This document shows positions 9,198 through 21,542 of a stretch of DNA of 64,000 nt, in pieces. Position 1 is the stretch's first letter. Each line of letters opens with the position of its first letter. The notes under the pieces were generated by a model, which was not told the DNA's origin, did no database searches, and was given only the letters and a program-made list of their open reading frames with translations. Made by a program: the position numbers and the translations under genes. Source of the DNA: Alloscardovia omnicolens (GTDB lineage Bacteria > Actinomycetota > Actinomycetes > Actinomycetales > Bifidobacteriaceae); contig CP159991.1 in NCBI GenBank assembly GCA_040702985.1, positions 744,001-808,000 of the forward strand, written 5' to 3'.

Positions 9198-10808
9198 ATG
9201 GTTACATCAACAAGTTTAGATTCGCTAGCATGGGCATCATCGTCCATTATTGCGGGCGACTCACATCAACCGGTGCGCACGGAAATTCGTCGTGCAGCAC
9301 AGTTAGCTCATGACAGTGAAGACCATGCGCGTGCACGCCAGCATCCTAAAGGAAAATACACTGCTCGCGAACGTCTTGATCTGCTTTTTGATTCTCATAC
9401 TTTTATGGAAGTGGGACGATTCGCTGGCGGCAATATTAATAACGGTGTGGCTGGAAGTGCCGTTGTTACCGGTTTTGGAATGATCCGCGGACGTAAAGTA
9501 GGCGTGTATGCTCAGGACTTTTCTGTGCGCGGCGGAACCATGGGAGAAGCAGAAGGTACCAAAATCTGTCATCTGCTCGATATGGCGATGGATATGAAAG
9601 TACCTGTTATTGCCTTGATTGATTCAGGCGGCGCTCGCATCCAAGAAGGTGTGTCCGCGCTGACTCAATATGGACGAATATTTAAGAAAACCTGCGAAGC
9701 ATCTGGATATATTCCTCAGATTTCTTTGATTCTTGGACCATGCGCTGGCGGTGCTGTGTACTGTCCTGCTCTCACAGACATGATCGTGATGACTAAAGAG
9801 AACTCGTATATGTTCGTTACCGGCCCAGAAGTTGTGAAAGAAGCCACAGGTGAGCGTATTTCCATGGACGACTTGGGCGGGGGATATGTGCATAATGCTC
9901 AGTCTGGTGTAGCTCATTATTTGGGCGAAGATGAAGCAGATGCGATTGATTATGTGCGCACTGTTTTGGCATATCTGCCTAATAGTTGCGAAGAACAGCC
10001 ACCAGTATATCCATATTCCAATGGTCATGCAGAAGATGATGCTGCTAAACGCATTGGCACTATTGTTCCCGATAATGACCGCCAGCCATACGATGTGGTT
10101 GACGTGATTCACTGCTTGGTTGACTATGGTGAATTTTTGGAGGTACACGAATTATTTGCGCCTTCTGTCGTTGTTGGTTTTGCCTGCATTAAAGGTCAAA
10201 GCGTAGGAATTGTGGCTAATCAGCCTGCAGTGCGTGCCGGTATTTTAGATGTAGAATCTTCAGAAAAATTGGCTCGTTTTGTGCGTTTATGTGATGCTTT
10301 CAATTTGCCAGTTATTACGTTGGTAGATGTTCCCGGATATAAGCCCGGTAGCGATCAAGAGCATGCGGGTATTATCCGCCGTGGTGCAAAAGTTATTTAC
10401 GCTTATGCCAATGCTCAGGTTCCGCTTATCACCATTATTATGCGTAAAGCTTTCGGTGGCGCATATATTGTGATGGGCTCCAAATCAATGGGAGCGGATT
10501 TCAATTTTGCTTGGCCAAATTCTCAAATTGCTGTGCTGGGTGCTCGTGGAGCAGTCAATATTATTCATCGCAAAGAGCTGCGTAAAGCTCGTGATAACGG
10601 TGAAGATGTAGATGCTGTACGCGCTCGCCTTGTATCTGAATATGAAGACAGTACGGTTAATGCCAATCTGTCACTGGAAAAAGGGGAGATAGATGCCATG
10701 ATAGATCCTGGTCAAACGCGAGAGATGATCGAAAAATCTTTGAGTCTTCTCGCTAATAAGAAAGTGGATCGTGCTCATCATCGCCGCCATGGCAATCAGC
10801 CGCTGTAA
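9198..10808 (+). CDS. accD: Acyl-CoA carboxylase carboxyltransferase (beta) subunit
   Basis: Transfers the carboxyl group from carboxybiotin to acetyl-CoA (possibly also propionyl-CoA). Seen: typical two-domain crotonase-fold carboxyltransferase with KGKYTARERLDLLFD, GFGMIRGRKVGVYAQDFSV, IDSGGARIQEGV and GPCAGGAVYCPALTD in the N half, and VVDVIHCLVDYGEFLEVH, DVPGYKPGSDQEHAGII and RKAFGGAYIVMGSK in the C half. Length 536 is normal for the actinobacterial AccD/PccB family. GGAGGAGAAG overlaps the end of accBC and precedes the ATG. Substrate preference cannot be read from sequence, but its place directly before fas makes acetyl-CoA to malonyl-CoA the likely main reaction. Confidence 0.94.
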   Translation: MVTSTSLDSLAWASSSIIAGDSHQPVRTEIRRAAQLAHDSEDHARARQHPKGKYTARERLDLLFDSHTFMEVGRFAGGNINNGVAGSAVVTGFGMIRGRKVGVYAQDFSVRGGTMGEAEGTKICHLLDMAMDMKVPVIALIDSGGARIQEGVSALTQYGRIFKKTCEASGYIPQISLILGPCAGGAVYCPALTDMIVMTKENSYMFVTGPEVVKEATGERISMDDLGGGYVHNAQSGVAHYLGEDEADAIDYVRTVLAYLPNSCEEQPPVYPYSNGHAEDDAAKRIGTIVPDNDRQPYDVVDVIHCLVDYGEFLEVHELFAPSVVVGFACIKGQSVGIVANQPAVRAGILDVESSEKLARFVRLCDAFNLPVITLVDVPGYKPGSDQEHAGIIRRGAKVIYAYANAQVPLITIIMRKAFGGAYIVMGSKSMGADFNFAWPNSQIAVLGARGAVNIIHRKELRKARDNGEDVDAVRARLVSEYEDSTVNANLSLEKGEIDAMIDPGQTREMIEKSLSLLANKKVDRAHHRRHGNQPL

Positions 10809-10877
10809 CAGCTTACTGACCTATTACTGCTAAAAACATACACATTTTTGAGATAACTATCGCTGATACTTCAGACG

Positions 10878-10910
10878 TGTCATCGTCACCGTCATTGTCA
10901 TCGTCATCGG
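10878..10910. repeat. Short imperfect GTCATC/GTCACC repeat before fas
   Basis: In the 140-bp gap between accD and fas there is a run of about five imperfect copies of a hexamer close to GTCATC. It ends about 40 bases before the fas start codon, whose own ribosome site is AAAAGGAAAAA. Its role is unknown; it could be a slippage-prone spacer in the fas leader. Confidence 0.5.
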
Positions 10911-10948
10911 TGGGCATCCCATAAAACAAAAAATAAAAGGAAAAATAC

Positions 10949-13900
10949 ATGTCTTACTCTTTCATGAAGCGCTTGGAAACTGAACCATTTGCTCTGCTTT
11001 TCAGCGGACAATCAACTCCGTGGACGAATACTTTATATGATGTGAGCAATAATGCGCGCGTATATGATCGCGTGAAGAAGGCTCTGGATTCATCTGAAGC
11101 ACTGATCGCTCCTGTGGCTGCTGATGCTTTGGCTATTGCAGGACGTCGTATTGATGTGCTCAGTTATGCCAGTGAATCTCCTGTGCTTGGTAGTGCAGCC
11201 CAGGCTCAGATTTCCGTTCCAGGTATTGCTACAGCTCAGCTGGGAACTATCCTTGACATGATTGATTTGGGCTTAGATGTTAATGCTGAATCGTTAGTAT
11301 CGGTTAAAGGACATTCACAAGGCGTGCTGGCTGTCGAACTTGTCGAGGTGCTTAAGCTCGCTCAATCCGGTCAGCTCGGCGATGATAAGCGTGACGCTGC
11401 TGTGGCCTCTATTTTAGCTATTGCACGCTTAATTGGTTTAGCAGCAGCCCGTACTGCTCGCAATGTGCAAATGAATAGTGCGTCATCAGCCACTGAAATG
11501 CTATCCATTAAGGGTGCTACTCGCGAACAGATTGAAGCATTGATTGCACGTGTAAGCAATGCTCGTGGGGCTATATCGGTAGCGGTTAAAAATTCTCCAA
11601 CGCATTGGGTTATTTCTGGCTATCCTGCGGATCTGCAGGCTGTGTTCACTGAGGCTGAACGTGAGCATGAGCATCAGAATGCTTTGCGTGAGTCAAAAGT
11701 GCGCGGCGGTAGTGTTTTTGATCCTCAGATGGAATATTTAGAAGTATCTGTGCCATTCCATAGTCCGATGATGGCTGAGGCTGTGGAACAAGTGGCTGCC
11801 TGGGCTGGCGTGGCCGGTTTAGATGCTGAGTATGCTCGTCGTTTGGCTCAGCAGGTGCTCGTAGATCCAGTTGATTGGGTTGCTGATATTAACGAGATTA
11901 TGCACGCTGAGGGTGTGGATGCTGCTCAGTTATGGCTGGTAGATATGGGACCAGGCTCCACTATTGGCAAGCTAACCACCGCTCTAGTTGATGGCAGTGG
12001 TGCAGGAGTGGTCAGCGCTGCAAGCAGCGAAGATCGTGTAGCTTTAGTTACTGAGGGCGTTGAAGTTGCTCGCACCACAAATTGGGCTGAATTTGCTCCA
12101 CAACTTATTGAAACCGGTCGCGGACAGCAGGTTGTAACCTCCTTTACGAAGTTGACAGGACGTGCACCTATTTTGTTGGCTGGTATGACGCCAACCACCG
12201 TAGATGCTGAGCTGGTAGCTGCAGCGGCTAATGCTGGTTATTGGGCAGAAATGGCCGGCGGTGGTCAGGTTACTGAAGAGGTTTTCGACGCTCATATGGC
12301 TGATATGGACGAGCTGCTTGACGAAGGCCGTACCATTGAGTTCAACACTATGTTTATGGATCGCTACTTGTGGGGATTACAGTTCGGATCTCAACGTATC
12401 GTTTCCAAAAAGCGTGCTTCAGGCGCTCCTATTGATGGTGTGATTATTTCTGCTGGCATTCCTGAATTTGAGGAAGCTGTTGATCTGATTCGTAGTTTGC
12501 AAGCTGACGGTTTCCCTTATGTAGGCTTTAAGCCAGGAACAGTTGATCAGATTAAGCAAGTTATTCGCATTGCTCAAGCCGTGCCAGATACTCACATTCT
12601 CATGGAAGTTGAAGGCGGATCTGCAGGCGGACATCATTCATGGGAAAGCCTGGATGATTTGCTGCTCAATACCTATGCGCGTGTACGCGAAAATTCCAAT
12701 ATTGTTCTCATTGTTGGCGGCGGTATTGGCACTCCTGAGCGTGCTGCAGACTATATTTCTGGTAGCTGGGCTCACACCTATGACATGCCAGCCATGCCAG
12801 TTGATGGTGTTCTTGTGGGAACTGCTGCCATGACAGCACGAGAAGCACATACCAGTCCGCAAGTTAAAGATTTCTTGGTTCAAACTCCTGGAATTACCGA
12901 GTTTGTTAAGAATGAAGATCCTTTCGCTCCTCGCGGCGAAAGTTGGGTTCCAGCCGGGGGTCATGTTGGAGGCGTAGCATCTGGTCTTTCTCACTTGCAT
13001 GCCGATATTTATGAGTTGGAAAATTCCTCTGCTCAAGCTGGACGTCTGATTGCTCAGATTGATAAGAATCCAGAACAGTTGGTTACTCGCCGCGATGAAA
13101 TTATTGAGGCTATTAATAAAACCTCAAAGCCATTCTTCGGCGACGTAGAGCAGATGACCTACCTTGAGATGGCTCAACGTTTTGCAGATCTGAGCTATCC
13201 ATGGGCAGATTCCACTTATGTGAACCGTTTCTTGCATTTGCTGCAACGTATTGAAGCGCGCACTATTGCTCAAGATCACGGTGAATTCGATTCTATCTTC
13301 ACTGGTGTAGATGATGTGCGTGAGCCAGATGCTGCTTTAGCTAAACTGGTTAAGGCTTATCCGCAAGCTGCAACGCTGAAGGTAAGTGCTAGCGATGCTG
13401 CATGGTTGCCACGTTTATGCCGTGAATATCCAAAACCAATGCCGTTCGTTCCTGTTATTGACGGTGACTTATTGCGTTGGTGGGGTCAAGATCAGCTGTG
13501 GCAGTCTGAAGATTCTCGTTACAGCGCTGACTCTGTGCGCATTATTCCAGGACCAATTTCTGTTGCAGGCATCACCACTAAAGACGAGCCGATTGCCGAT
13601 ATTTTGGGACGTTTTGAACTTGCCTGCATTGAACGCGTTGCTAGTGAGCATCAAGAAGTATCAAGCGCATATTCCGGCCTGGCTCATAGCGCAACAGCTG
13701 AGGACTTTATTCGCAATGCTCCAACCATTTCATGGGTAGGACACGTGATGGATAACCCAGCATACAAGTCCACTGCTGGAGAAGGTTTCTATGAGATTAA
13801 GCCTGTAGGTCAGAAGGACGGTTGGCTGCAGTTTGATCTAGATATTCATTTGGATACTTTCTGGGATAACGATCCTGATGGTGGTATCAGCAAACATGCG

Positions 13901-16900
13901 GTGCGCGATATTGTGGTGCCTTTGAATGTGAATCCACAACAGCCAGGACGTATGCCAATTGTGGATGGTGAACGTCTTTCTCAGCACGTCTATGCGATGC
14001 TTGCAGCAACAGCAGGTATTGGAAATACTGCCATTACAGGTGACAAGCTCGAAGCTATGCCGCAGATTATTCCTTCACAAGAAGGTGAGAAGCAGCAGCG
14101 TCCATTTGGTCATGCTGAAAGCACATACACCTTAAGTGCAAATCTTGGTTTCGATCATCAGGCAGCCACCGGTGGTGCTTTGCCAACTGATTTAGTTAGC
14201 AGCATTATTGCTCCAGATGCGTTAGTAGGCAACCTGCATGGCCAGCAATTTATGCGGCATTGGGCTCTGTGTATATTGGCAATATGCCAATTATTGAAGG
14301 CTTGCTCAATGCTGTGCATTTGGATCATATGATGGCGTTGCGTGTTACTGAGCAAGAACTTTTGGCACATACTGGTGAAAGCATTCATCTGACCAGTTGG
14401 GCAGAAAATTATGCTGAATCGGCATCTGGTCGAGTAGTAACTATTCATGTGCAGCACACAGCAGACGATGGAACAGTTTTAGCAGATGAAGTTGAGCGTT
14501 TTGCTATTCGCGGTCGCGCCTATTCGAGTGCTCTGCCAGTTACCGTTCCAGCATACGGTGGGGTAGAAGGTGAAATTGTTGAAACTCCACGTCGTTTGTT
14601 GCGCCGTGTCAGCGTGGTAGCTCCAGACGATATGACTGCTTTTGCACGCACCTCGGGTGATTTCAATCCAATTCACACTTCTGTGCGAGGTGCTCGAGTC
14701 AGCGGTTTAACTGCTCCACTCGTGCACGGTATGTGGTTGTCTGCAACGGCTCAGCATGCAGTGCAAAGCACGGATAGCAAGGGCGCGCATTGGGAGATTG
14801 AAGGCTGGACATACACCATGTACGGCATGGTTCAGCTTAATGACGAAGTCGAAATCTCTATTGAACGCGTTGGTAAAGTACGTCGAGGTGGCTTAGTTCT
14901 TGAAGTAACGAGCCGCGTGAATAAAGAAATTGTTTCAGTAGGAACTGCTATTGTGCGCACTCCTGAAAGCGCATATGTGTATCCTGGTCAAGGTGTGCAA
15001 AGTCAAGGCATGGTTTTGGATGAACGTGCTTCATCTCCAGCTGCTCGCGACGTGTGGGAACGTGCCGATAAAGTCACACGCGAAAAGCTTGGCTTCTCCA
15101 TTCTGGCTGTGGTGCGTGATAATCCAACAGAGTTGACTGCTCACGGAGTGACCTATCGTCATCCTGAAGGATTGCTCAACTTAACTCAGTTCACTCAGGT
15201 AGCTTTAGCAACCGTAGCTTTCGCTCAAAGCGCTCGTATGCGTGAAGCCGGAGTAACTTTTGAACCTGCATATTTCGCTGGACACTCTTTGGGTGAATAC
15301 AATGCTTTGGGTGCTTTTGCTCAGATTATTCCATTAGAAACAGTGGTAGAGCTTGTATTCCATCGCGGATCCACCATGCATCATCTCATTGAACGTGATG
15401 CTAAGGGACGTTCAAACTATCGCATGGGTGCTTTGCGTCCAAACCAGTTCGGCGTTACTGATGAAACTGTTAAGGACTACATTGCTCAGGTTGCAAAAGA
15501 ATCTGGTGAATTCTTAGAAATCGTTAACTTTAACCTCGCTGGTTCTCAATATGCTATTGCAGGCACTATTGCTGGTTTGGAATATCTGAACCGTGATGCA
15601 AGCAAGCGTGCGCAAGCTGCCGGCGGTAAACGGCCATTCATGTATGTTCCTGGTATTGACGTGCCATTCCACTCTTCAAAGTTGCGCTCAGGTGTTCCTG
15701 AATTCCGCGACAAGTTGGATGCGTTGCTGCCAGCCCATATTGATTACTCCATTTTGAAGGGTCGCTATATTCCAAACTTGGTGGCACGCCCATTTGAAAT
15801 GACCAAGGATTTTGCCCGTTCAATTCTCGACGTTGTACCATCTGAGCGCATCGAAAATGTTCTCAACGATGATGCAGTATGGAATGAGTATGCTGCTGAT
15901 GAGCAGAAGTTGGGACGTTTGCTCTTAACTGAGCTACTCAGCTGGCAGTTCGCTTCACCAGTACGCTGGATTGAAACGCAAGCTCTCCTCTTTACTCCTC
16001 GTGAGCAGGGCGGTTGCGGCGTTGAAAATTATGTGGAAGTGGGCTTAGGAAACGCCCCAACTCTGGCAAATATGGGTGCGCGCACCTTGAAGCTGCCACA
16101 GTTTGCGCATCTGAAGAATACAGTATTTAATGTAGGTCGTGACGAAGCACGCGTCTACTTCACAGATACAGATGCTGATTCCTTAGTAAAAGATACTGTT
16201 CCTGTTGACTCTGATGACGTTGAACAGACTGCTCCAGAAGCTACTGAAAGTTCAGCAGCAGTCACACCAGCACCAACCGCATCAGCTCCAGCTTCTCCTG
16301 CTTCGGATTCAGCAGTTCCTGCCGCTCCAGTGGCTGCTGCAGGTGCGGCACCTGCACAAGATATTGAATTCAGTGCGTCTGACGCTATTGCCACCTTACT
16401 GGCATACAGCGCAAAAATTCGTCTGGATCAAATTGGTGACAGTGATACCACGGATAGCCTGACTAATGGCGTATCATCAAAGCGCAATCAGCTCTTGATG
16501 GATATTAGCGCTGAATTGTCTGTGGCTAGCGTGGAAGGTGCGGCAGAAGCAACAGTGAGTGCTCTCTACGGCATTGTAAATGCTGCTGCTCCACATTATA
16601 AAGCTTTTGGCCCAGTGCTCAGCGATGCAGTGCGCGAACGTTTACACGCTCTCTTTGGTGCTGCAGGCGTTAAGCCAGCACAGATTGCTAAGCGCGTTCA
16701 CGGTGCATGGGGATTGGCAGATGGCTGGGTATCAGCAGTTACTGCTGATCTTGTGCTCAATACACGCGAGGGTGCAAGCTCTCGCGGCGGAGACTTGGCA
16801 AGTCTGCCAACGCAAGCTGTATCCAATGCAGCTGAAGCAGATGCTTTGATTGATGCTGCTGTTCAGGAAGTAGCGGCCTCTCGTGGTGTTGCGGTAGCCA

Positions 16901-19900
16901 TGGCATCGACTGGATCTGGCTCTGCCGGGGCAATGGTTGATTCTGCTGCCTTGAACGAATTTGCTGACAAGATTACCGGCGAAAACGGCGTCTTAGCTCA
17001 AACAGCACGCTTTGTTCTCAACCAGATTGGGGCAACGCGCACTCCTGAATCTACACCAGCTGACGATAATGCTGCTGTGGTAGCAGCCGTTGAAGCTGAA
17101 TTAGGCCATAATTGGGTCAAGCAAGTAGAACCTCGCTTTGATGCGAATAAAGCAATTCTTATTGATGACCGTTGGGCAAGCGCTCGCGAAGATCTAGCAC
17201 ATATGTATGTGGAGGCTGACGAATCCTATGCTCAGCATTCCTTCGACGGTGCGGGCCAGGCTATTGCCGCTCAAGCATCATGGTATGCTCAGCGTGCTCA
17301 AGCAGATGGTCGTACTGCTTTAGCTGATGCTTTTGCAGCAATCGCTCAGCGAGCAGCGGCTCGACCAGATAAAGCTAGCCAAGAATTTGCTGGAGATGTA
17401 GCTGTGGTTACTGGCGTATCTGCACATTCTATTGCTGGTGAAGTGGTGGCTTCTTTGCTTGCAGGCGGTGCAACAGTTATTGCTACGAGCCGCAGCTTCA
17501 CACCACGCATTAAGGAATGGGCAAAGCAGATTTACCGTGCTCATGCAACGCAAGGTGCTCAGCTCTGGCTGGTTCCAGCTAACCTATCTAGCTTCCGTGA
17601 TGTGGACGCTTTGGTGAATTGGGTGGGTAGTGAGCAGAAAGAAACTCACGGCGCAACTACAACAGTGCTCAAGCCAGCACTCAGCCCAACCTTATTCTTC
17701 CCATTTGCAGCACCACCAGTACATGGTACTGTGGCAGATTCTGGTGAACTCTTTGAATCTCAAGCTCGACTCATGCTGTGGGGAGTAGAACGTGCTATTG
17801 CAGGTTTTGCACCGCTGGGATCTGAAACTCATGTAGACCACCGTTTGCACGTGATTCTTCCTGGTTCTCCAAACCGTGGTATTTTCGGCGGTGATGGTGC
17901 ATATGGTGAAGTCAAGGCAGCATTCGATGCCTTAGTAACCCGCTCTCATGCAGAAACCGACTGGTCTCAGCATGTAACCTTCGCTCATCCACTCATTGGA
18001 TGGGTGCGTGGCACCGGCTTGATGGGTGGTAATGATCCGCTTGTTGAGGTTGTGGAATCTCGAGGAATTCATACGTACACAACTGCGCAGATGGCTGAAG
18101 AACTTATGAAGTTAGCCACGCGAGAAGCTCGACGCTTAGCTGTGCAAGCTCCATTGAGTGTGGACTTAACTGGTGGTTTAGGCAATGAACCTTTGAATAT
18201 TGCTGAACTGCGTGACGAAGCATTAGCTCGTGAACAGTCTCGTGTAGAGCAGTCAACTGATAGTGCTGACCATGAGCAGACTATTCGCATTAAGGCTTTG
18301 CCAACACCAGAAGTTCCAACTCAGGCTGATGCTCATAGTGAGGATTGGTCTCATGTGAGCGCTCGCCCTGAAGATGAAGTGGTTATTGTTAACATTGGTG
18401 AGCTGGGTCCATGGGGCTTTGGTCGCACGCGTTTGCAAGCTGAATTGGGCATTCATTCCGATGGCAGCGTAGACCTTAACGCTACGGGTGTGATTGAACT
18501 CGCATGGAATATGGGATTAATTTCATGGTCTGATTCTCCAAAGCCGGGTTGGTACGATGAACAAGGCGATATGATTCCGGAAGAGGATATTTATGATCGC
18601 TTCCATGATGAGGTTGTAGCTCGCAGCGGTATTCGTCCATTTGATGATGGCATGGGCAATGATTTTGCACATGGAACCAATGAAGATGCTGCGGAAGTAT
18701 TCCTCGACCATGACATAACCTTCTCGGTAGCTGACGAAAAGACAGCGCGAGAATACCTTGATATGGATGAGAATCACACCACTATTATGCGTGATGAAGA
18801 CAGTGGTGAATGGTTGGTAACCCGTACAAAGGGTGCTTCTGTTCATGTTCCTCGCCGTACAACCATGACGCGCACTGTGGGTGGTCAATTCCCTCAAGGT
18901 TTTGATCCAACTCGTTGGGGTATTCCAAGCTCCATGGTGGGCGATGTGGATCAGATTGCTTTGTGGAATATTGTTACCGCAGTAGACGCCTTTATTTCTG
19001 CTGGCTTCACTCCAACAGAAATTTTGCAGTCCATTCATCCATCACAGGTGGCAAGCACGCAAGGTACTGGTTTTGGCGGTATGTCATCCATGCGTAAGCT
19101 CTACTTGGATCGTTACCTGAACAAGGATTATCCAAGTGATATTCTGCAAGAGGCTCTGCCAAACGTTGTGGCAGCTCATGTGATGCAGTCCTATATTGGT
19201 GGTTATGGCAATATGATTCAGCCAGTATCAGCATGCGCTACAGCAGCAGTATCTGTAGAAGAAGGTTTTGACAAGATTAAGCTTGGTAAAGCTGACTTCG
19301 TTGTGGCTGGCGCTATTGATGATATTGGCACAGAGTCGGTGAATGGCTTCGGCTATATGAATGCAACTGCTAATTCCCAGGAAATGTATGACAAGGGAAT
19401 TGATGCCCGATTCTTCTCGCGTGCAAATGATCGTCGTCGCGGTGGCTTCGTAGAAGCTCAGGGTGGTGGAACCGTGCTCCTCACTCGCGGTGATATTGCC
19501 TTAAAGCTTGGTTTGCCAGTTGCAGGTGTGATCGGTTATGTGCGTTGCTTTGCTGACGGAGCTCACACCTCTATTCCAGCTCCAGGTTTGGGTGCTTTGG
19601 CTGCAGCTCAAGGTGGTGAGAATTCACAACTGGTGCGCGACCTAGCTCAGCTCGGTGTATCTGCTGATGATATTGCAGTGGTTTCTAAGCACGACACCTC
19701 TACGAATGCTAACGATCCAAACGAATCTGAACTGCATAACACTGTGGCTCATGCTATTGGACGCAGTGCAGGAAATCCTTTGTACGTGATTTCTCAGAAG
19801 AGTTTGACGGGGCATGCTAAGGGTGGCGCAGCCATCTTCCAAATGCATGGTTTAACTGATGTTTTCCGCACTGGTATTATTCCTGCGAATGCATCCTTGG

Positions 19901-20307
19901 ATGTGGTGGATTCTGCTTTGAAGCGTGACGATCACATGGTGTGGTTTACTCAGCCACTGCATATGGGAGCACAACACGACATCAAGGCTGGATTGGTTAC
20001 TTCGCTTGGATTCGGACATGTGTCTGGCTTTGTAGCTGTTGTGCATCCAGGTGCTTTCGAAGCTGCAGTACGCAATACTGCTGGTGAAGATGCCGTAGCA
20101 CAGTGGAAGCAACGCGCCAACGCTCGTCTGGCTGCAGGTCATATGCACTTGCAGAAAGCAATGCGCGGTCATGCAAGCCTGTTTGAGCAGATTGATAACC
20201 GTCGCTACCATGACGATAAGCGTGGTTATAATGCTCACGACGTGGAGAAAGCAATGCTTTTGGATCCTCAGGCACGCTTAAGTGACAGCGGATACTTTGA
20301 GAAGTAA
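10949..20307 (+). CDS. fas: Type I fatty acid synthase (multidomain), one base missing as read
   Basis: One polypeptide of about 3,119 residues carrying all steps of fatty acid synthesis. Domains seen in order (approximate residues): acetyl transferase with GHSQG (121-125); FMN enoyl reductase with APILLAGMTPTTVDAEL (about 405); hotdog dehydratase with FARTSGDFNPIHTS and LVHGMW (about 1,230-1,265); malonyl/palmitoyl transferase with GHSLGEYNALG (about 1,444); Ala/Pro linker and ACP with GVSSKRNQLLMD, where the first serine aligns with the phosphopantetheine site of fungal ACP; ketoreductase with VVTGVSAHSIAGEVV (about 2,150); ketosynthase with active-site SACATA (about 2,761), KHDTSTNANDP and SLTGHAKGG. 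Reading switches frame near 14249-14251: GQQF is followed in the other frame by YAALGSVYIGN, which is restored by adding one T to a TTT run. Bifidobacteria have no other fatty acid synthase, so this is probably a sequencing error. The phosphopantetheinyl transferase is at 27222. Confidence 0.95.
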
Positions 20308-20326
20308 AGCTTTTTAGGCACAACAT

Positions 20327-20361
20327 AATGGGGTTCACAGTTGATATCTGTGAACCCCATT
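20327..20361. terminator. Hairpin between convergent fas and fucO
   Basis: Perfect 14-bp stem AATGGGGTTCACAG / CTGTGAACCCCATT with a 7-nt loop between the two stop codons. Neither side has a strong T run, so it may be a bidirectional terminator or mainly an RNA 3'-end stabiliser. Confidence 0.7.
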
Positions 20362-20381
20362 GATGATGAAAAAGAAGTGTA

Positions 20382-21542
20382 TTAGAGCAAAGACTTATAC
20401 ATAGCCAAAATATCCTCTTGAGTTGCTGGACGAGGATTTCCTGGAGTGCAGACATCATTAAAAGCATCCTGAGCTAAGGCTTCCACATCAGCCTCGGTTG
20501 CTCCCACTTCAGAGATCGTCGTTGGGTTACCCAAACGTGCAGTCAGATCACGCACAGCCTGCACAGCGGCATCGCGAACGGTGTTAAGATCAGCGCTGAA
20601 CGCGTTATCTACGCCGAAAGCATGAGCGATTGCACGATACTTTTCGCCAGTATATTCCTTGTTATAATCCATTATTGGAGCAAGCAAAATACCGTTAGCA
20701 ACACCGTGAGCTACATCTAAGCGTCCACCCAAAGGATGAGCCATACCGTGCACAAGACCTAAGCCAACATTGGAATATGCCATGCCTGTAATATATGACG
20801 CATATGCCATGTTCTCGCCTGCAGGAACGTCGCCCTCAGCAGACTTAGCCAAGTTCTGAGCAATCAACTCAATAGCCTTCAAGCTCAAAGCATCAGACAA
20901 TTCCCATGCTCCAGGAGTAATGTAGCCTTCAATGGCGTGAGTTAGAGCATCTAATCCGGTTGCTACCTTAAGGCTGCGTGGCATGCCATCCATCAAATCT
21001 GGATCAACAAAAGCAACCACAGGAATATCATGAGGATCCACAGCCACAAACTTGCGCTTATTGGCAGTATCCGTGACGACGTAATTAATAGTCGTTTCAG
21101 ACGCTGTTCCTGCAGTGGTTGGCACACCAAAAATAGGTACTGATGGGTTCTTGGTATCAGCCACGCCTTCAAGACTTAAAACATCAGCAAATTCAGGGTT
21201 AGCAGCAATAATGCCAATACCTTTACACGTATCTTGAGGGGAACCGCCGCCCAAGCCAATCAAGAAATCAGCGCCCGATGCTTTGAGTTTCTCCACGCCA
21301 TCTTGAATGCATTCAACAGGAGGATTAGGCTTCACATTAGTGAAAACTTCATATGGAAGCTGAGCGGCATCTAAAATAGCAGTTACCTTATCGACTGTTC
21401 CTACTTGAGGATCGGCAAGAGTAGGGTCTGTGACAATAAATGCTTTTGTATATCCGTGTGCACGTGCGACGGCTGGAATCTGTTCAATAGCGCCACGTCC
21501 AAAATATGCTTCTTGATTGAAAATCATGCGGTAAACCATCAA
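20382..21542 (-). CDS. fucO: Iron-dependent alcohol dehydrogenase, lactaldehyde reductase (FucO) type
   Basis: Group III iron-activated dehydrogenase of 386 residues, probably interconverting L-lactaldehyde and 1,2-propanediol with NAD(H). It resembles E. coli FucO along its length as I recall that sequence: start MVYRMIFNQEAYFGRG, IGLGGGSPQDTCKGIGIIA, PTTAGTASETTINYV, DPHDIPVVAFVDPDLMDGMP, TGLDALTHAIEGY and LVHGMAHPLGG, ending with DVCTPGNPRPATQEDI. The Asp and His of LDALTHAIEG and the His pair in HGMAHPL...AHGVAN are the iron ligands of the family. No other fucose or rhamnose genes are nearby, so it could serve general aldehyde reduction and redox balance. GGAGG precedes the ATG. It is convergent with fas. 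Confidence 0.85.
   Translation of the reverse strand: MMVYRMIFNQEAYFGRGAIEQIPAVARAHGYTKAFIVTDPTLADPQVGTVDKVTAILDAAQLPYEVFTNVKPNPPVECIQDGVEKLKASGADFLIGLGGGSPQDTCKGIGIIAANPEFADVLSLEGVADTKNPSVPIFGVPTTAGTASETTINYVVTDTANKRKFVAVDPHDIPVVAFVDPDLMDGMPRSLKVATGLDALTHAIEGYITPGAWELSDALSLKAIELIAQNLAKSAEGDVPAGENMAYASYITGMAYSNVGLGLVHGMAHPLGGRLDVAHGVANGILLAPIMDYNKEYTGEKYRAIAHAFGVDNAFSADLNTVRDAAVQAVRDLTARLGNPTTISEVGATEADVEALAQDAFNDVCTPGNPRPATQEDILAMYKSLL

Noticed and set aside
14240-14262. fas as two natural subunits, as in fungal FAS
   Set aside because: The junction lies inside a conserved segment (QQF-YAALGSVYIGN), the second frame has no ribosome site, and a one-base repair restores a single protein.
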